From NCBI RefSeq assembly GCF_001262635.1, contig NZ_JXYH01000006.1, positions 43,291-107,290 on the forward strand: a DNA stretch of 64,000 nucleotides, read 5' to 3'. The notes under the pieces were generated by a model, which did no database searches, was not told the origin of the DNA, and saw only the letters and a program-made list of their open reading frames with translations. The stretch's first letter is position 1, and every line of letters starts with the position of its first letter. This document shows positions 33,971 through 43,700 of this stretch, in pieces. The position numbers and the translations under genes were made by a program. The DNA comes from Aestuariivita boseongensis (GTDB taxonomy: Bacteria > Pseudomonadota > Alphaproteobacteria > Rhodobacterales > Rhodobacteraceae).

Positions 33971-35332
33971 ATGGACATCACGTTTCTTCTGAACGGAGAG
34001 ACTGCCCATATCACCGGCGCATCCCCCACCACCACCTTGCTTGACTGGCTGCGCGACAGCCGTGGCCTCACCGGCACCAAGGAAGGCTGCAACGAGGGCG
34101 ATTGCGGGGCCTGCACAGTGATCGTCACCGACCGCCAGGGCGCGCGCACGCTCAATGCCTGCATCCTGTTCCTGCCGCAGCTTCACGGCAAGGCGGTGCG
34201 CACGGTTGAAGGGGTCAGCGGACCGGATGGTCAGATGCACCCGGTGCAACAGGCGATGGTGGATCACCACGGCTCACAATGCGGCTTTTGCACACCGGGC
34301 TTCATCGCGTCCATGGCCTGCGCGCATCTGAACGGTGAGACTGGCTTTGACGACGCGCTGGCGGGTAATCTCTGCCGCTGCACCGGATATGCCCCGATCA
34401 TCCGCGCGGCCGAAGCGGCGTCAAAAGACCCGGTGCCCGACTGGATGCATGACCAAGCGCCAGAGGTCACCGCCACCGATCCCGCCCTGCCCCGAAACGC
34501 CGATGAACTGGCCCAATGGTATCTCGCCCATCCCGAAGGCGTGCTGGTGGGCGGGGCCACCGATGTTGGGCTGTGGGTCAACAAGGCCCTGCGCGACCTG
34601 CCGCATGTGGCCTTCCTTGCAGGCTGCACAGACCTGCAACAGATCGACGAAACCGACACCCATCTGCGCATCGGGGCTGCCGTCACGATGGATCGCGTGC
34701 ATGAGGTCACGGCCTCCCGCCACCCCTCCTATGCCGAGATGATCCGCCGCTATGGCTCGCTTCAGGTCCGCAATGCGGCCACCATCGGGGGCAACATCGC
34801 CAACGGCTCCCCCATCGGGGACAACCCGCCCGCGCTGATCGCTCTGGGGGCAACGCTTCATCTGCGCAAAGGCGATGCGCGGCGCGAGATGGCGCTGGAG
34901 GAGTTCTTCATCGACTACGGCAAACAGGACCGCGCGCCGGGGGAATTTGTCGAAGCCATAAGCATCCCGAAACAGCCCGACCGTCTGCGCGTTTACAAAC
35001 TGTCGAAGCGCTTCGATCAGGACATCTCTGCCGTTTGTGGCGCGTTCAACATCACCGTGGAAGATGGCACAGTCACCCAAGCCCGGATCGCCTTCGGTGG
35101 TATGGCGGGCATCCCAAAACGCGCGACCCACGTGGAACAGGCCCTGATCGGCCAGCCCTGGGCCAAAGCCACGATCCAAAGCGCCCAAATCGCGTTCGAA
35201 CGCGATTTCACGCCCCTGTCCGACATGCGCGCCTCCGCCGAATACCGTCTGGAAACAGCCAAAAACATGCTGATGCGCGCCTGGCTTGAGGATCAGGGCA
35301 CCCACACCTCCGTGCTGGAGGTCACGCCATGA
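33971..35332 (+). CDS. xdhA: Xanthine dehydrogenase small subunit (2Fe-2S and FAD domains)
   Basis: A 453-residue subunit carrying the electron-transfer part of xanthine dehydrogenase, which oxidises hypoxanthine and xanthine to urate. The first 2Fe-2S cluster Cys are in GCNEGDCGACTV, the second cluster in CGFCTPGF and LCRCTGY. The FAD domain follows (VGGATDVGLWVN, ATIGGNIANGSPIGDNPPAL). The start (MDITFLLNGETAHITG) is the family start. The next gene overlaps by four bases. Confidence 0.95.
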   Translation: MDITFLLNGETAHITGASPTTTLLDWLRDSRGLTGTKEGCNEGDCGACTVIVTDRQGARTLNACILFLPQLHGKAVRTVEGVSGPDGQMHPVQQAMVDHHGSQCGFCTPGFIASMACAHLNGETGFDDALAGNLCRCTGYAPIIRAAEAASKDPVPDWMHDQAPEVTATDPALPRNADELAQWYLAHPEGVLVGGATDVGLWVNKALRDLPHVAFLAGCTDLQQIDETDTHLRIGAAVTMDRVHEVTASRHPSYAEMIRRYGSLQVRNAATIGGNIANGSPIGDNPPALIALGATLHLRKGDARREMALEEFFIDYGKQDRAPGEFVEAISIPKQPDRLRVYKLSKRFDQDISAVCGAFNITVEDGTVTQARIAFGGMAGIPKRATHVEQALIGQPWAKATIQSAQIAFERDFTPLSDMRASAEYRLETAKNMLMRAWLEDQGTHTSVLEVTP

Positions 35333-37632
35333 GCGTCGCCAAACCCCTCCCCCATGACGCCGCCGCGCTCCATGTCACTGGTGCCGCGCGTTACGTAGAT
35401 GATGTGCCATGCCCCACTGGCACGCTGCACCTTGCCTTCGGGCTGTCAGATACCGCCCGCGGCACGATCACCAAAATGGATCTGCACGCGGTCCGCACGG
35501 CCCCGGATGTCGTCGCGGTCCTCACCGCCGATGATCTTGAATTCGACGCCGACACCTCGCCGTCGAACCGCGACGAACCGCTCCTCTCCACAGGCGAGGT
35601 GCATTTCGCAGGCCAACCCCTCTTCCTCGTGATCGCCAAAAGCCACCTCGCCGCCCGCAAGGCCGCAACCAAGGCCAAAGTCACAATCGACGCGCAAACG
35701 CCCATCCTCACCATTGACGAGGCCCTCGCCGAAAACAGCCGGTTCGAAGACGGCCCACGGATCTATGAAAAAGGTAACGCCGAAGACGCACTGACCCAAG
35801 CCCCCAACCGCCTGCAAGGCCAGCTGACCCTCGGCGGGCAAGAGCATTTCTATCTCGAAGGCCAAGCCGCCATGGCATGGCCGCAGGAAAGCGGCGATAT
35901 GCACGTCTTCTCCTCCACCCAGCACCCGACGGAAATCCAGCACAAGGTCGCCCACGCCATCGGCAAACCGATGCACGCCGTGCGCGTCGAAACCCGGCGC
36001 ATGGGCGGAGGGTTCGGCGGCAAGGAAAGCCAAGGCAACGCACTGGCCATCGCCTGCGCGGTCGCGGCGCGGGCAACCGGCAAGCCCTGCAAGATGCTGT
36101 ACGACCGCGATGATGACATGGTCATCACCGGCAAACGCCACGATTTCCGCATTGATTACGACGTGGGCTTCGACGACCAAGGCCGCATCCACGCGGTGTC
36201 CTTCAAACAATACACCCGCTGCGGCTGGTCGATGGACCTCTCGCTCCCCGTCGCGGACCGCGCGATGCTGCATGCCGACAATGCCTATGACATCGGCCAT
36301 ATGCGCATCGAAAGCCACCGGCTCAAAACCAACATATGCTCCGCCACAGCCTTCCGGGGCTTTGGCGGGCCGCAAGGCATGGTGGGCATTGAACGGGTGA
36401 TGGATCACGTCGCCCACGCTTTGGGCAAAGACCCGGCGGAGGTGCGGCAGACAAACTACTACCCCTCCGCCAAGTCCGTCGCCGCAGGAAAAATCCCCGG
36501 CACCACGCCATATGGCATGGAGGTCACCGATTTCGAACTGCACGAAATGACGGACGCCCTGCTGGCCAAGGCCAACTACGCCCAGCGCCGCGCCGCCATC
36601 GCGGACTGGAACGCCCAAAACCCCGTCTTGAAAAAAGGCATCGCCTTCAGCCCGGTGAAATTCGGCATCTCTTTCACGCTCACCCATCTCAACCAGGCCG
36701 GAGCGCTTGTGCATGTCTACCAGGACGGCTCCGTCCACCTGAACCACGGCGGCACGGAAATGGGCCAGGGCCTCTTCCAAAAGGTCGCCCAAGTCGCCGC
36801 CAGCCGCTTTGGCATCCCCCTCGACATGGTGAAAATCACCGCCACCGACACGGGCAAAGTGCCCAATACCTCCGCGACGGCGGCCTCCTCCGGCTCGGAC
36901 CTGAACGGCATGGCGGTCAAAGCCGCTTGCGACACGATCCGCGACCGCATGGCCGATCATCTGGCCATGCAGCACCAGACCACGCCCGACAAGGTGATCT
37001 TCAAGGACGGTCAGGTGCAGATCGGAGACCACGTGATCAGCTTCGCCGACGCCGCCCAATCCGCCTGGATGGCGCGCGTGTCGCTCTCCGCCACAGGATT
37101 CTACAAGACCCCGAAACTCAAATGGGACCGCATCCGCGGCACGGGCCGCCCGTTTTTCTATTTCGCCTATGGCGCCGCGATCACCGAGGTGGTCATCGAC
37201 ACGCTCACCGGCGAAAACCGCATCCTGCGCACCGATATCATCCATGACGCAGGCGCGTCGCTGAACCCCGCCATCGACATCGGCCAGGTCGAAGGGGCTT
37301 ACGTTCAAGGCGCAGGCTGGCTGACCACAGAAGAACTGGTCTGGGACGACGCAGGCCGCCTGCGCACACATGCGCCGTCGACCTACAAGATCCCCGCCTG
37401 TTCCGACCGGCCCGATATCTTCAATGTCGAGCTTTGGGACATCGAGAACCGCGAAGACACGATCTACCGCTCCAAAGCCGTGGGCGAGCCGCCCTTCATG
37501 CTGGGCATCTCCGCCTGGCTGGCGCTCAGCGACGCTGTGTCCTCCTGCGGCCCCGCCTATCCCGCGCTGAACGCCCCCGCCACTGCCGAAGAGATCTGGC
37601 GCGCGGCCCGCAAGGTGACGCAGGATGTTTGA
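35329..37632 (+). CDS. xdhB: Xanthine dehydrogenase large subunit (molybdopterin domain)
   Basis: The 767-residue catalytic subunit. Molybdenum-cofactor segments are GGGFGGKESQGNALAIACAV, TAFRGFGGPQGMVGIE and GGTEMGQGLFQKVAQVA. The catalytic Glu lies in AVGEPPFMLGISAW near the C-terminus. The Arg of the FRGFGGPQ region is typical of purine-oxidising members. It overlaps xdhA and xdhC and so is translationally coupled to both. Confidence 0.95.
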   Translation: MSVAKPLPHDAAALHVTGAARYVDDVPCPTGTLHLAFGLSDTARGTITKMDLHAVRTAPDVVAVLTADDLEFDADTSPSNRDEPLLSTGEVHFAGQPLFLVIAKSHLAARKAATKAKVTIDAQTPILTIDEALAENSRFEDGPRIYEKGNAEDALTQAPNRLQGQLTLGGQEHFYLEGQAAMAWPQESGDMHVFSSTQHPTEIQHKVAHAIGKPMHAVRVETRRMGGGFGGKESQGNALAIACAVAARATGKPCKMLYDRDDDMVITGKRHDFRIDYDVGFDDQGRIHAVSFKQYTRCGWSMDLSLPVADRAMLHADNAYDIGHMRIESHRLKTNICSATAFRGFGGPQGMVGIERVMDHVAHALGKDPAEVRQTNYYPSAKSVAAGKIPGTTPYGMEVTDFELHEMTDALLAKANYAQRRAAIADWNAQNPVLKKGIAFSPVKFGISFTLTHLNQAGALVHVYQDGSVHLNHGGTEMGQGLFQKVAQVAASRFGIPLDMVKITATDTGKVPNTSATAASSGSDLNGMAVKAACDTIRDRMADHLAMQHQTTPDKVIFKDGQVQIGDHVISFADAAQSAWMARVSLSATGFYKTPKLKWDRIRGTGRPFFYFAYGAAITEVVIDTLTGENRILRTDIIHDAGASLNPAIDIGQVEGAYVQGAGWLTTEELVWDDAGRLRTHAPSTYKIPACSDRPDIFNVELWDIENREDTIYRSKAVGEPPFMLGISAWLALSDAVSSCGPAYPALNAPATAEEIWRAARKVTQDV

Positions 37633-38599
37633 CCGCGCCGCCCTCTCCGACGCCCTTGAACGCCACGGCCGTGTGGTGCGCGCGGTCATCGCCGCGCACA
37701 AGGGCTCCACCCCGCGCGAAACCGGGGCCGCGATGCTGGTGCACAGCGACGGCATCATTGGCACCATCGGCGGCGGGCGTCTGGAATATGAAGTCATGGA
37801 CCGCGCCGCGCGGCTTCTGGCCGATCCGCAGATCACCGGCGGGTATCGGGACGTGCTGCGCCAACCTCTCGGCCCCTCGTTGGGTCAGTGCTGCGGCGGC
37901 GCCGTCACCGTCGTGATCGAGATGTGGGACACCGCCCGCTACCGCGAAGTGTTCGACCACACCGACTTTCCCTATGCAGGGATCTATCTGCGTCAGGTCG
38001 ATGGCGACAGCCCCCTGCCCGACCGTGTGCACCGCCGCCTGAAAACTGCGTCCGAGGCATCACAACCCATTGAAACTAAATTGGAAAATGGCTGGCTGAT
38101 CGAACAACTCTGGCGTGACAAGCGCGCGGTCTACATCTATGGCGCGGGCCATGTGGGCCACGCCCTGGCGCTGACGCTTGCCAACCTGCCGCGCCTGCAG
38201 GTCGCCCTCGTTGACGTGCGCAAAGACCTGTTTGAAGGACTACCCGATCAAATCTGGCAATTCGACGATCAACCCCCGCATGACGTGATGGCCAAAGCCC
38301 CCGCCGATGCGTTCCACTACATCATGACACCCGATCACGACTATGATTTGGAGCTTTGTCACCGCGTGCTGCAACAGCCCTTTGCCTATGCGGGCCTCAT
38401 CGGTTCCGCCACCAAATGGGCGCGCTTCCGAAAACGTCTGGCCGCTTTGGGCCACGCGCCCGACCAGATCAACCGCATCACCTGCCCCATCGGCGATCCG
38501 TCCTTGGGAAAACACCCCCATGAGATCGCAATTGGGGTGGCGCGCGCGCTGATTCTGCACGATCAAACCGCCGCGCTTTCACTGGAGAAACAGGCATGA
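37625..38599 (+). CDS. xdhC: Xanthine dehydrogenase accessory protein
   Basis: A 324-residue XdhC protein, which binds molybdenum cofactor, helps its sulfuration and delivers it to XdhB. An N-terminal XdhC/CoxI segment (HKGSTPRETGAAMLV, IGGGRLEYEVMDRAARLL, QCCGGAVTVVIEMW) is followed by a Rossmann domain (VYIYGAGHVGHALALTLA) and a C-terminal GLIGSATKWARFRKRL block. It overlaps xdhB by eight bases and the next ABC gene by four. Confidence 0.93.
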   Translation: MFDRAALSDALERHGRVVRAVIAAHKGSTPRETGAAMLVHSDGIIGTIGGGRLEYEVMDRAARLLADPQITGGYRDVLRQPLGPSLGQCCGGAVTVVIEMWDTARYREVFDHTDFPYAGIYLRQVDGDSPLPDRVHRRLKTASEASQPIETKLENGWLIEQLWRDKRAVYIYGAGHVGHALALTLANLPRLQVALVDVRKDLFEGLPDQIWQFDDQPPHDVMAKAPADAFHYIMTPDHDYDLELCHRVLQQPFAYAGLIGSATKWARFRKRLAALGHAPDQINRITCPIGDPSLGKHPHEIAIGVARALILHDQTAALSLEKQA

Positions 38600-40113
38600 C
38601 CCAGACCCTTCTGTCGATCAACGGGCTGACCAAGGCCTATCCCGGCGTGGTGGCCAATGACGATGTCTCCTTCGATATCGGCGTGGGCGAGGTGCATGCG
38701 CTTCTGGGCGAAAACGGCGCGGGCAAATCCACGCTGGTCAAGATGATCTACGGTCTGGTCAAGCCAGACGCAGGGACAATGACCCTGCGCAGCCAACCCT
38801 TCGCGCCGCCCGAGCCGCGCTCCGCCCGCGCCGACGGCATCGCGATGGTCTTCCAGCATTTCTCCCTGTTCGAGGCGCTGAATGTCGCTGAAAACGTGGC
38901 CCTCGGCATGGAAAACCCGCCCCCCATGCGCGATCTGGCCCGCCGCATCCGCGAGGTGTCGGAAACCTATGGCCTGCCTCTGGACCCTTATCGCGTGGTC
39001 GGCGATCTCTCGGCTGGCGAACGCCAACGCGTCGAAATCATCCGCTGCCTGCTGCAGGACCCCAAACTCCTGATCATGGACGAACCCACCTCGGTCCTGA
39101 CACCGCAAGAAGTTGAGATCCTCTTTGAGACCTTGCGCAAGCTGTCGGCCGAAGGCACCGCGATCCTCTATATCTCCCATAAGCTCGAAGAGATCCGCGC
39201 GCTGTGCGATGCCGCAACGATCCTGCGTCTGGGCAAGGTCGTGGGCAGTTGCATCCCCCGCGACACCACCGCCCGCGATATGGCCGAGATGATGGTGGGC
39301 AGCTCCCTCAAAACCCCTGAACCTAGCAACCGCACACTGGGCGATGTGGCTTTGGACATCACGGGGCTGTCGGTCGCCTCCCCTTCGGAATTCGGCACAT
39401 CTCTCAAAAACATCCACCTGACCCTGCAACAGGGCGAAGTTCTGGGCATCGGCGGTGTCGCTGGCAACGGTCAGGACGAGCTGTTGGCGGCCCTCTCGGG
39501 CGAGATCCGCAGCGCACCCGACGCGATCAAGCTGAACGGCGCACCCATTGGCCATCTGGGCCCCAACCCGCGCCGCGCTTTGGGCCTGCTGGCCGCCCCC
39601 GAAGAACGCCTGGGCCACGCCGCCGCCCCGGATATGAGCCTGACGGAAAATGCCCTGCTGACCGGATCAGTGCGCAAGGGTCTGGCCTCAAACGGATTTC
39701 TGAAATGGGGTGCCACGCAGGAGTTTGCCGAGGCCATCATCAAGGCCTTTGATGTCCGCACACCCGGCCCGGCCAATGCCGCGCGCTCGCTGTCAGGCGG
39801 GAACCTGCAGAAATTCGTGATCGGGCGGGAGGTGCTGCAAGATCCCAAGGTGCTGGTCGTGAACCAACCCACCTGGGGCGTGGATGCCGCTGCCGCCGCC
39901 GCGATCCGGCAGGCCATTCTGGATCTGGCGGGGGGCGGTGCAGCCGTGCTTGTGATCAGCCAGGATCTCGATGAGTTGATGGAAATCTCGGGCCGGTTCG
40001 CCGCGCTGAACGAGGGGCGGCTTTCTGACATCCGGCCCACCGACACCCTGACCGTGGAAGAGATTGGCCTGATGATGGGCGGCGCCCACGGGATGGAGGT
40101 GGCTCATGTATAA
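38596..40113 (+). CDS. ABC transporter ATP-binding protein, nucleoside/purine (BMP) type
   Basis: A 505-residue protein with two fused ABC domains, as in sugar and nucleoside importers. The N-terminal domain has a full Walker A (LGENGAGKSTLVK), LSAGERQRVEI and LLIMDEPTSVL. The C-terminal domain has a degenerate Walker A (GVAGNGQDELLAAL), a signature LSGGNLQKFVIGRE, and VLVVNQPTWGVD, so probably only one site hydrolyses ATP well. Overlap with xdhC by four bases ties purine import to purine oxidation. Confidence 0.93.
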   Translation: MTQTLLSINGLTKAYPGVVANDDVSFDIGVGEVHALLGENGAGKSTLVKMIYGLVKPDAGTMTLRSQPFAPPEPRSARADGIAMVFQHFSLFEALNVAENVALGMENPPPMRDLARRIREVSETYGLPLDPYRVVGDLSAGERQRVEIIRCLLQDPKLLIMDEPTSVLTPQEVEILFETLRKLSAEGTAILYISHKLEEIRALCDAATILRLGKVVGSCIPRDTTARDMAEMMVGSSLKTPEPSNRTLGDVALDITGLSVASPSEFGTSLKNIHLTLQQGEVLGIGGVAGNGQDELLAALSGEIRSAPDAIKLNGAPIGHLGPNPRRALGLLAAPEERLGHAAAPDMSLTENALLTGSVRKGLASNGFLKWGATQEFAEAIIKAFDVRTPGPANAARSLSGGNLQKFVIGREVLQDPKVLVVNQPTWGVDAAAAAAIRQAILDLAGGGAAVLVISQDLDELMEISGRFAALNEGRLSDIRPTDTLTVEEIGLMMGGAHGMEVAHV

Positions 40114-40204
40114 GTCAGCACTCGTATTTGCGCCGATCCGCATCGGGTTTGGCCGGGCACTAGGGTATTTCTGGCCAGAAAGAAGCAGGAGGATCGCCCC
40201 ATGA
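40106..40204 (+). other. Possible 32-codon coupling micro-ORF
   Basis: An ATG at 40106 overlaps the end of the ABC ATPase gene and its TGA at 40202 overlaps the start codon of the permease. It exactly bridges an 87-base gap and contains leader repeat copy 2. It resembles no known protein, so any role would be translational coupling. Confidence 0.25.
40162..40189 (+). repeat. AGGGTATTT...AGAAAGAAGCAGG leader element, copy 2
   Basis: Identical at 25 of 28 positions to copy 1 at 19788-19815 (opposite strand). It ends 11 bases before the permease start, with GCAGGAGG giving the ribosome site. Confidence 0.6.
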
Positions 40205-41283
40205 TCCGTGTCGAGAAACGGCCCCAGCCTTCGCAATTCTGGTCTGCGGCAACGCCTGTGGTGGCGGTTCTGGCCACGATGGTGGCGGGCGGGCTCTTGT
40301 TTGCCGTTCTGGGCAAGGACCCGCTTCTGGCGATCAAGACGATCTTCTGGGATCCGCTGTTCGGGGAGTTTTCCTTCTACTATCGCCCGCAGCTTCTGAT
40401 CAAAGGCGCGCCGCTGATCCTGATCGCGATCGGGCTGTCATTGGGATTTCGCGCAGGTATCTGGAATATCGGGGCCGAAGGGCAATACATCATCGGCGCG
40501 CTGGTGGGTGCGGGCATTGGGCTGGCGTTCTATCCGCTTGAGGCCTGGTACATCTTCCCCCTGATGGTGCTGGGCGGGGCCTTCGGCGGCTGGGCCTGGG
40601 GCATGATCCCGGCTGTGCTGAAGGTGCGGTTCGGGACCAACGAGATTCTTGTGTCCTTGATGCTGGTCTACGTGGCCGAGCAATTCCTCGCTTCCATGGC
40701 GCTGGGGCTGATGCGCAACCCCGATGGCATGGGCTTTCCCGGTTCGCGCAACCTGCAGCAATATGGAAGCGCCTATAACGCCGAACTGATCGCAGGATCG
40801 GGCATGCATTGGGGCGTGCTGAGCGCCTTCCTTGCCGTGATCTTTGCTTACATCCTGCTCAACCGGCACATGCTGGGCTATCACATCCGCCTGACGGGTG
40901 AGGCGCCGCGCGCCGCGCGCTTCGCCGGTGTGAACCCCGCACGCCTGATCCTCTTTTGTCTGGGCACCTCTGGCGCGCTGGCCGGTCTCGCGGGTCTGTT
41001 CGAAGTCGCAGGCCCCGCGGGGCAAGTCACCATTGATTTCAACGTCGGTTACGGCTTCACCGCGATCATCGTGGCCTTTCTGGGCCGCTTGCATCCCATC
41101 GGCATCCTGCTCGCAGGCTTCCTCATGGCGCTGACCTATATCGGCGGCGAGATCGCCCAAAGCCAACTGGGCCTGCCCGCCGCCGCGATCCAGGTGTTCC
41201 AGGGCATGCTTCTGTTCTTCCTGCTGGCCTTCGATCTGCTGACAAACTTCCGCATTCGGCTGGCACGGGGGGAGGTCGCATGA
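40201..41283 (+). CDS. ABC transporter permease (BMP-type, subunit 1)
   Basis: A 360-residue permease with about nine membrane segments. The family segment GIWNIGAEGQYIIGALVGAG is at about residues 84-103, and the coupling loop RLTGEAPRAARFAGVNPARL is present. It pairs with the second permease at 41653. Its ATG is well supplied with GGAGG ten bases upstream, and its stop overlaps the small secreted-protein gene by four bases. Confidence 0.93.
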   Translation: MIRVEKRPQPSQFWSAATPVVAVLATMVAGGLLFAVLGKDPLLAIKTIFWDPLFGEFSFYYRPQLLIKGAPLILIAIGLSLGFRAGIWNIGAEGQYIIGALVGAGIGLAFYPLEAWYIFPLMVLGGAFGGWAWGMIPAVLKVRFGTNEILVSLMLVYVAEQFLASMALGLMRNPDGMGFPGSRNLQQYGSAYNAELIAGSGMHWGVLSAFLAVIFAYILLNRHMLGYHIRLTGEAPRAARFAGVNPARLILFCLGTSGALAGLAGLFEVAGPAGQVTIDFNVGYGFTAIIVAFLGRLHPIGILLAGFLMALTYIGGEIAQSQLGLPAAAIQVFQGMLLFFLLAFDLLTNFRIRLARGEVA

Positions 41284-41648
41284 GGCTCCTCGCCCTCCTC
41301 ACCGCCCTGAGCCTCGCAGCCCCCGCGCAGGCGACGCAGTGGTTTTGCCAATCGGGGCTGGAGCCTGCGCCGACCCCGCAATCGGCGCTCGCCTTTCGCC
41401 TTATGTTGAACGATACAGGCACCTTCCAGGCCGAGGGCCAACGCGCCGGGCGCGGATTTGGCTGGGACGGGCAATACACCGTCTTTGACAATCGCATCGC
41501 GCTGATCGGCGATCTTGAAGCGCAAGGCACCGCGTTCGAGGCGCGCGCCTTGTCCGAACACATGCAGGAGGATGTCCTGATCCTCTCCCTGCAAGAACAC
41601 GCAGAGGCACCTCGCATGTTGCGCTGCCTGCGCCATGATCTGAGGTGA
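41280..41648 (+). CDS. Small secreted protein of unknown function
   Basis: A 122-residue protein with a Sec signal peptide (MRLLALLTALSLAAPAQA, cleavage before TQWFC). The mature 104 residues contain two Cys (WFCQSG and MLRCLRHDL) that could form one disulfide joining the two ends. I recognise no family. It overlaps the upstream permease by four bases (ATGA) and ends four bases before the second permease, so it is translated as part of the purine transporter operon. It may be a periplasmic accessory or simply hitchhike. Confidence 0.75.
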   Translation: MRLLALLTALSLAAPAQATQWFCQSGLEPAPTPQSALAFRLMLNDTGTFQAEGQRAGRGFGWDGQYTVFDNRIALIGDLEAQGTAFEARALSEHMQEDVLILSLQEHAEAPRMLRCLRHDLR

Positions 41649-41652
41649 CCCC

Positions 41653-42573
41653 ATGGACCTGTCCTCCATCAACCCCGTCCTGCTGGTGGCCTCCCTCATG
41701 GTGGCAGCCACCCCGATCCTTCTGGCCGCGATCGGAGAGCTGGTTGTCGAAAAAGCCGGTGTCCTGAACCTGGGCGTCGAAGGTATGATGATCACCGGCG
41801 CCATCTGCGGCTTTGCCCTGGCGGTGGAGACCGGATCGCCCCTGGTGGGCTTTGTCAGCGCCGCTATCGGAGGCGCGCTCCTATCGCTTCTCTTTGTGAT
41901 CCTCACCCAATATGCGCTGGCCAATCAGGTGGCCTCGGGCCTGGCGCTCACCCTCTTTGGGCTGGGGTTCAGTGCGCTACTGGGCCAGGATTATGTGGGC
42001 CTCAAACCACCCGCCACACCGCGCCTGGACATCCCGGTGCTGAGCGATCTGCCGGTCGTCGGCCCGATCCTCTTTTCCCACGACCCGGTGCTGTATCTGG
42101 GCATCGCGCTCACCGCCGCTGTCTGGGCGGTTCTGAAATTCACCCGTGTGGGCCTGGTCCTGCGCGCCGTCGGTGAAAACCACGATGCGGCACATGCGCT
42201 GGGCTACAAGGTCGTGCGCATCCGCGTACTGGCCATCATGTTCGGCGGCGCCTGCGCGGGGCTGGGCGGGGCCTATATCAGCCTCATCCGCGTGCCCCAA
42301 TGGACCGAAGGCATGACCGCCGGTGTGGGTTGGATCGCCCTGGCGCTGGTCGTCTTTGCCAGCTGGAAGCCGTGGCGCGCCCTGCTGGGTGCCTATTTGT
42401 TCGGCGGCGTCACCGTCATGCAGCTGAATTTGCAGGCAGCAGGCGTTGCTATTCCGGTCGAGTATCTGGCAATGTCGCCCTATCTCATCACAATCGTGGT
42501 GCTTGTTATTCTTTCGGCTGATAAAAGCAGCGCGCCTGCCTCTCTTGGCCGAATTTTCCACGCCTCAAACTAG
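41653..42573 (+). CDS. ABC transporter permease (BMP-type, subunit 2)
   Basis: A 306-residue permease with about eight membrane segments. It has AAIGELVVEKAGVLNLGVEG at about residues 25-44, the mark of this permease type, and LRAVGENHDAAHALGYKV as the coupling loop. It forms a heterodimer with the permease at 40201. Confidence 0.93.
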   Translation: MDLSSINPVLLVASLMVAATPILLAAIGELVVEKAGVLNLGVEGMMITGAICGFALAVETGSPLVGFVSAAIGGALLSLLFVILTQYALANQVASGLALTLFGLGFSALLGQDYVGLKPPATPRLDIPVLSDLPVVGPILFSHDPVLYLGIALTAAVWAVLKFTRVGLVLRAVGENHDAAHALGYKVVRIRVLAIMFGGACAGLGGAYISLIRVPQWTEGMTAGVGWIALALVVFASWKPWRALLGAYLFGGVTVMQLNLQAAGVAIPVEYLAMSPYLITIVVLVILSADKSSAPASLGRIFHASN

Positions 42574-42603
42574 GGGCCAAAAAGCAACTTGGGGGAAACC
42601 TGA

Positions 42604-43677
42604 ATGAAACTGAAAACTCTCCTGACCGGTGCCGCCCTGGCACTGGGTCTGGCCACAGCCGGTTTTGCGGAAGACAAAACCAAAGTGGGCTTTGTCTATG
42701 TCGGTCCCGTCGGTGACGGTGGTTGGACATTCACACATGACCAGGGCCGCAAGGCGGTCGAGGCCGAATTCGGCGACAAGGTCGAAACCGTCTTTGTCGA
42801 AAACGTCGCGGAAGGCCCCGATGCCGAACGCGTCCTGACCCAGATGGCGCTGGATGGGGCCGATCTGATCTTCACCACCTCGTTCGGATTTGGCGAAGCA
42901 ACGATCAACGTGGCCAAGAAATTCCCGAATGTGAAATTCGAACATGCCACCGGTTACCAGCGTGCCGACAACGTTTCGACCTATTCGGCGCGTTTCTATG
43001 AAGGCCGCGCGGTTCAGGGCCATATCGCCGGTTCGATGACGGAATCGAACATCATCGGCTACATCGCCTCCTACCCGATCCCCGAAGTGATCCGGGGCAT
43101 CAACTCGGCCTATATCCACGCCAAGAAAGCCAACCCCGATGTCGAGTTTCGCATCGTCTGGGTCTACACCTGGTTTGACCCGGCCAAGGAAGCGGATGCC
43201 GCCAAAGCCCTGATCGAACAAGGCGCGGATGTGATCCTGCAACACACCGACTCCACCGCACCCCACGCAGCGGCTCAGGAAGCAGGCGGTGTCGTGACCT
43301 TTGGTCAGGCCTCCGACATGTCGCAATACGCCCCCTTCCCGCGCGTCTCGGCCCTGCTGGACGTCTGGGCCCCCTATTACATCGAGCGCACCCGCGCCGT
43401 GATGGAGGGTACATGGGAAAGCGTCGACACATGGAACGGCATTGCCGAAGGCATGGTCGGCATCGGTGAGATCACCGACGCGGTTCCCGCCGAAGTCAAA
43501 GCCGAAGCGCTCGCCCTGAAAGAAGCGCTGCGCACCGGCGAATACCACGCCTTCACCGGCCCGATTAACAAGCAGGACGGCTCTGTCTGGCTGGCCGAAG
43601 GTGAGACCGCCAATGACGGCGATCTGGCCGGCATGCAGTTCTATGTCGAAGGCATTGTGGGCGATATCCCCAACTGA
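42604..43677 (+). CDS. BMP family ABC transporter substrate-binding protein
   Basis: A 357-residue binding protein with a Sec signal (MKLKTLLTGAALALGLATAG, cleavage around GFAED). The PnrA/Bmp-like core is clear: VGFVYVGPVGDGGWTFTHDQ, then EGRAVQGHIAGSMTESNIIG. Known family members bind purine nucleosides; adjacency to xdhABC makes a purine base or nucleoside the likely ligand here. It is the last gene of the operon and is followed by a terminator. Confidence 0.93.
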   Translation: MKLKTLLTGAALALGLATAGFAEDKTKVGFVYVGPVGDGGWTFTHDQGRKAVEAEFGDKVETVFVENVAEGPDAERVLTQMALDGADLIFTTSFGFGEATINVAKKFPNVKFEHATGYQRADNVSTYSARFYEGRAVQGHIAGSMTESNIIGYIASYPIPEVIRGINSAYIHAKKANPDVEFRIVWVYTWFDPAKEADAAKALIEQGADVILQHTDSTAPHAAAQEAGGVVTFGQASDMSQYAPFPRVSALLDVWAPYYIERTRAVMEGTWESVDTWNGIAEGMVGIGEITDAVPAEVKAEALALKEALRTGEYHAFTGPINKQDGSVWLAEGETANDGDLAGMQFYVEGIVGDIPN

Positions 43678-43700
43678 TCTTTGATCAGGACTGACCTCGG

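Noticed and set aside
35446..37836. Very long open frame antisense to xdhB
   Set aside because: It lies opposite a certain gene, has low-complexity Gly/Val/Asp-rich composition typical of high-GC antisense frames, and resembles no family.
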